NCBI GenBank assembly: GCA_014799645.1
Contig: JAAVHQ010000033.1
Location: forward strand, 1-7,228
Direction of reading: 5' to 3'
From: Clostridiales bacterium
GTDB taxonomy: Bacteria > Bacillota > Clostridia > Christensenellales > UBA3700
DNA length: 7,228 nucleotides
The position numbers and the translations under genes are program-made. Positions within the stretch are counted from its first letter, which is position 1. The number at the start of each line of letters is the position of its first letter. Below are positions 5,663 through 7,228 of this stretch, piece after piece. The notes below the pieces were generated by a model. The model searched no databases. It was given only the letters and a program-made list of their open reading frames with translations, and was not told the origin of the DNA.

Positions 5663-7228
5663 TTATTTCTTACGCATAGACTTCTGCTCACGAAGATAGT
5701 CGTTGTAGCGTTCGATTTGATCCTCGCGCAAATCTATCATATCTTTTGCTGTCGACAACGCTTGATTATCCCCTACTACGAGTTCAGTCTCTTTGACTTT
5801 CATCTTCGTGCCGTCGCTACCTGCGTTTTTGCGGATGTCTTTGAAGTATTCGTCTTCCATTTTGAACATTGCGACAGTCATGTTCTTCTTGATTGTCAAT
5901 TTGACAAGCGGATTGACCGTCGACTGTCCGAGTACAGTGAAGTAAGTCGACTTCTTCTCTTTGCACTTGTCTTTGCTCAAAGCGTAGTTTTTAAGAGTAT
6001 CGAATATCTTCTTTTGATTTGCAGACAACTTCGCGTAAGCCTCATCGAGCGTCAATCTTGGCGCGACTTCCTTTGCAGGTTTCTTCTCAACAGGCATAGG
6101 AACGACCTTTTCAACGGGAACTTCTTTTACTACTTCCTTCTCCACTATCTTTTCGACGGGTACGGGGACGTACTTCTCGGTTGATTTCTCTGCAGTCTTT
6201 GTCGCTAGGTCTATCATCTTTTCCATCAGTCTTTCACTGGGTTGTGACATATACGGCATTACGACTTGTTTGTCATTGTTCCTGCTTGCCATCTCCATCA
6301 TTTGTCGCATCAACATTTCTTGATTGCGCATCAGCATTTCGATTTTTTCGTCTTTGCTATCCTTTTCCACCGTCTTGGTTGTAGTTGCGTTGATTAAAGA
6401 CTGCACTTCTTGTCGTATAGTCTCTTTCAATTCTTCAATCGTCTTTTCATCTACGACAGCCGAAGCAACTTCCTTTTCAGCCTCTTTCTCTTCGACTTGT
6501 TGCTTAGCGAGTTTCTCGACCAACTTCTCGATTACCTCTTCGTTGACGGTATCTTTAGGTTGTTCGGAAAGCCTTTGCATAAGTATTTCCTGTCCTTGCG
6601 CAAGATTGCGGATAATCTCTTGGTTTTGTTCCGTAAGTTCTCTTATCCTTTCCTCGTTCTCTTGAGTAAGTTGTCTAATTCGCTCTTCGTTTTGCGCATT
6701 CTGCTCGACGAGTTGTTGCACAAGTTCGTCGTTCACAGACGCTTGTTGCGGTAAGTACTGCGTCACGGTAGGCAACATATTCGACATCGCCTCGTTTATC
6801 ATTCCGCGCATATCTTCTATCGCAAATTGCGGTTGTTGGTATACTACTCCTGCTTGTCCTGCCATACCCATTCCGCCATTCATACCGCCGTTCATTGCGC
6901 CGGTCATACGCATAAAATTCGCCTCTTCGCGATTGCGAGCATATTCTTCTTTCGCGTCTTCCATATCTTCCAACGCTTTGTTATACGCTCTCTTTTGCAA
7001 AAGCATAAAGACAAACGCAAGTACCGCCACTCCCGCAAGTATGCAAGCGATAACCGTCCACGTCGTATTCGGCAAACCAAACAAGCCTACTCCGCTTATT
7101 ACGTAGTACGCGGTATATCTCTTCTCCACCGTCTTTTTGGCTTTCTTGCGCTTTCCTGCATAGCCCATTCCCTTGCCCATAAATATCAAGGTAAACAATA
7201 AACTTACTACGCTAAGGATAGGTTGCCA
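5663..7228 (-). CDS. Membrane-anchored coiled-coil protein with conserved-looking C-terminal domain, 5' partial
   Basis: The function is not recognised. The frame stays open to the right edge, so the true start is outside. The TTG at 7198 is very probably an internal leucine: ten more in-frame codons precede it and complete a hydrophobic helix (PILSVVSLLFTLIF). Residue numbers here count from that TTG. After the first helix comes a basic segment (GKRKKAKK, 15-22), then a second membrane segment at about 46-67. A Gly/Met-rich stretch follows (96-117), then glutamine- and glutamate-rich coiled coil (about 155-310) including five 11-residue repeats. A Pro-Val-Glu-Lys linker spans 343-377. A compact domain at about 382-490 contains SANQKKIFDTLKNYALSK and LVKLTIKKNMTVAMFKM; from memory this resembles a C-terminal domain of uncharacterised Firmicutes proteins, which is unverified. 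The tail (491-511) is charged. The stop is TAA and the long hairpin follows at once. It may be a scaffold or envelope-organising protein; that is inference. Confidence 0.85.
   Translation of the reverse strand, partial: WQPILSVVSLLFTLIFMGKGMGYAGKRKKAKKTVEKRYTAYYVISGVGLFGLPNTTWTVIACILAGVAVLAFVFMLLQKRAYNKALEDMEDAKEEYARNREEANFMRMTGAMNGGMNGGMGMAGQAGVVYQQPQFAIEDMRGMINEAMSNMLPTVTQYLPQQASVNDELVQQLVEQNAQNEERIRQLTQENEERIRELTEQNQEIIRNLAQGQEILMQRLSEQPKDTVNEEVIEKLVEKLAKQQVEEKEAEKEVASAVVDEKTIEELKETIRQEVQSLINATTTKTVEKDSKDEKIEMLMRNQEMLMRQMMEMASRNNDKQVVMPYMSQPSERLMEKMIDLATKTAEKSTEKYVPVPVEKIVEKEVVKEVPVEKVVPMPVEKKPAKEVAPRLTLDEAYAKLSANQKKIFDTLKNYALSKDKCKEKKSTYFTVLGQSTVNPLVKLTIKKNMTVAMFKMEDEYFKDIRKNAGSDGTKMKVKETELVVGDNQALSTAKDMIDLREDQIERYNDYLREQKSMRKK
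6560..6733 (-). repeat. Hendecad (11-residue) coiled-coil repeats in the upstream protein
   Basis: Five units align: NDELVQQLVEQ (156-166), NEERIRQLTQE (170-180), NEERIRELTEQ (181-191), NQEIIRNLAQG (192-202) and QEILMQRLSEQ (203-213). A three-residue NAQ insertion separates the first two. Hydrophobic residues recur at unit positions 4-5 and 8, for example I174/L177, I185/L188 and I196/L199. A strict 11-residue period favours a right-handed or nearly straight coiled coil rather than the usual heptad supercoil. The unit similarity suggests internal duplication. Confidence 0.75.

Overview
The window looks like chromosomal DNA of a low-GC, Gram-positive-type bacterium, most likely an anaerobic Clostridia-like Bacillota. 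Three things suggest this. The tRNA body matches Bacillota tRNA-Val. The promoters are strong sigma-A type and lie in AT-rich spacers. The main gene combines Listeria-Bacteroides (InlB B-type) repeats with BspA-type leucine-rich repeats, a pairing common in gut Firmicutes surface proteins. No taxon can be named from this sequence alone. All genes lie on the minus strand, so transcription runs from right to left.

Layout from right to left. (1) 7228-5663 is a gene cut by the right edge. It encodes a membrane-anchored protein with two predicted membrane segments, a Gly/Met-rich stretch, long coiled coils that include 11-residue (hendecad) repeats, a Pro-Val-Glu-Lys linker and a compact C-terminal domain of unknown function. 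(2) 5662-5536 is a 127-base GC-rich imperfect inverted repeat that starts at the base after that gene's stop codon. It is followed by AT-rich spacer with a strong 11-bp hairpin and T-tract at 5483-5513. (3) 5340-5247 is a promoter and leader region containing three successive palindromes. (4) 5246-213 encodes a 1677-residue lipoprotein-like surface protein with 14 tandem InlB B-type modules and four BspA-type LRR blocks. (5) 174-150 is its intrinsic terminator. (6) 111-76 is a promoter driving a tRNA-Val(UAC) gene at 65-1, whose 3' acceptor strand lies outside the window.

The genes do not look like one operon. The two protein genes are separated by 416 bases containing a hairpin terminator and a fresh promoter, and the tRNA has its own promoter behind a terminator. 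Both proteins are probably cell-envelope components: one is an extracellular adhesin-like stalk with an LRR head, the other a membrane-tethered coiled-coil protein. Nothing visible links them in a pathway. The most unusual features are the three-module super-repeat inside the large protein, the palindrome cluster over its promoter, and the long hairpin directly behind the upstream gene. I see no defence system, CRISPR array, transposase or integrase.
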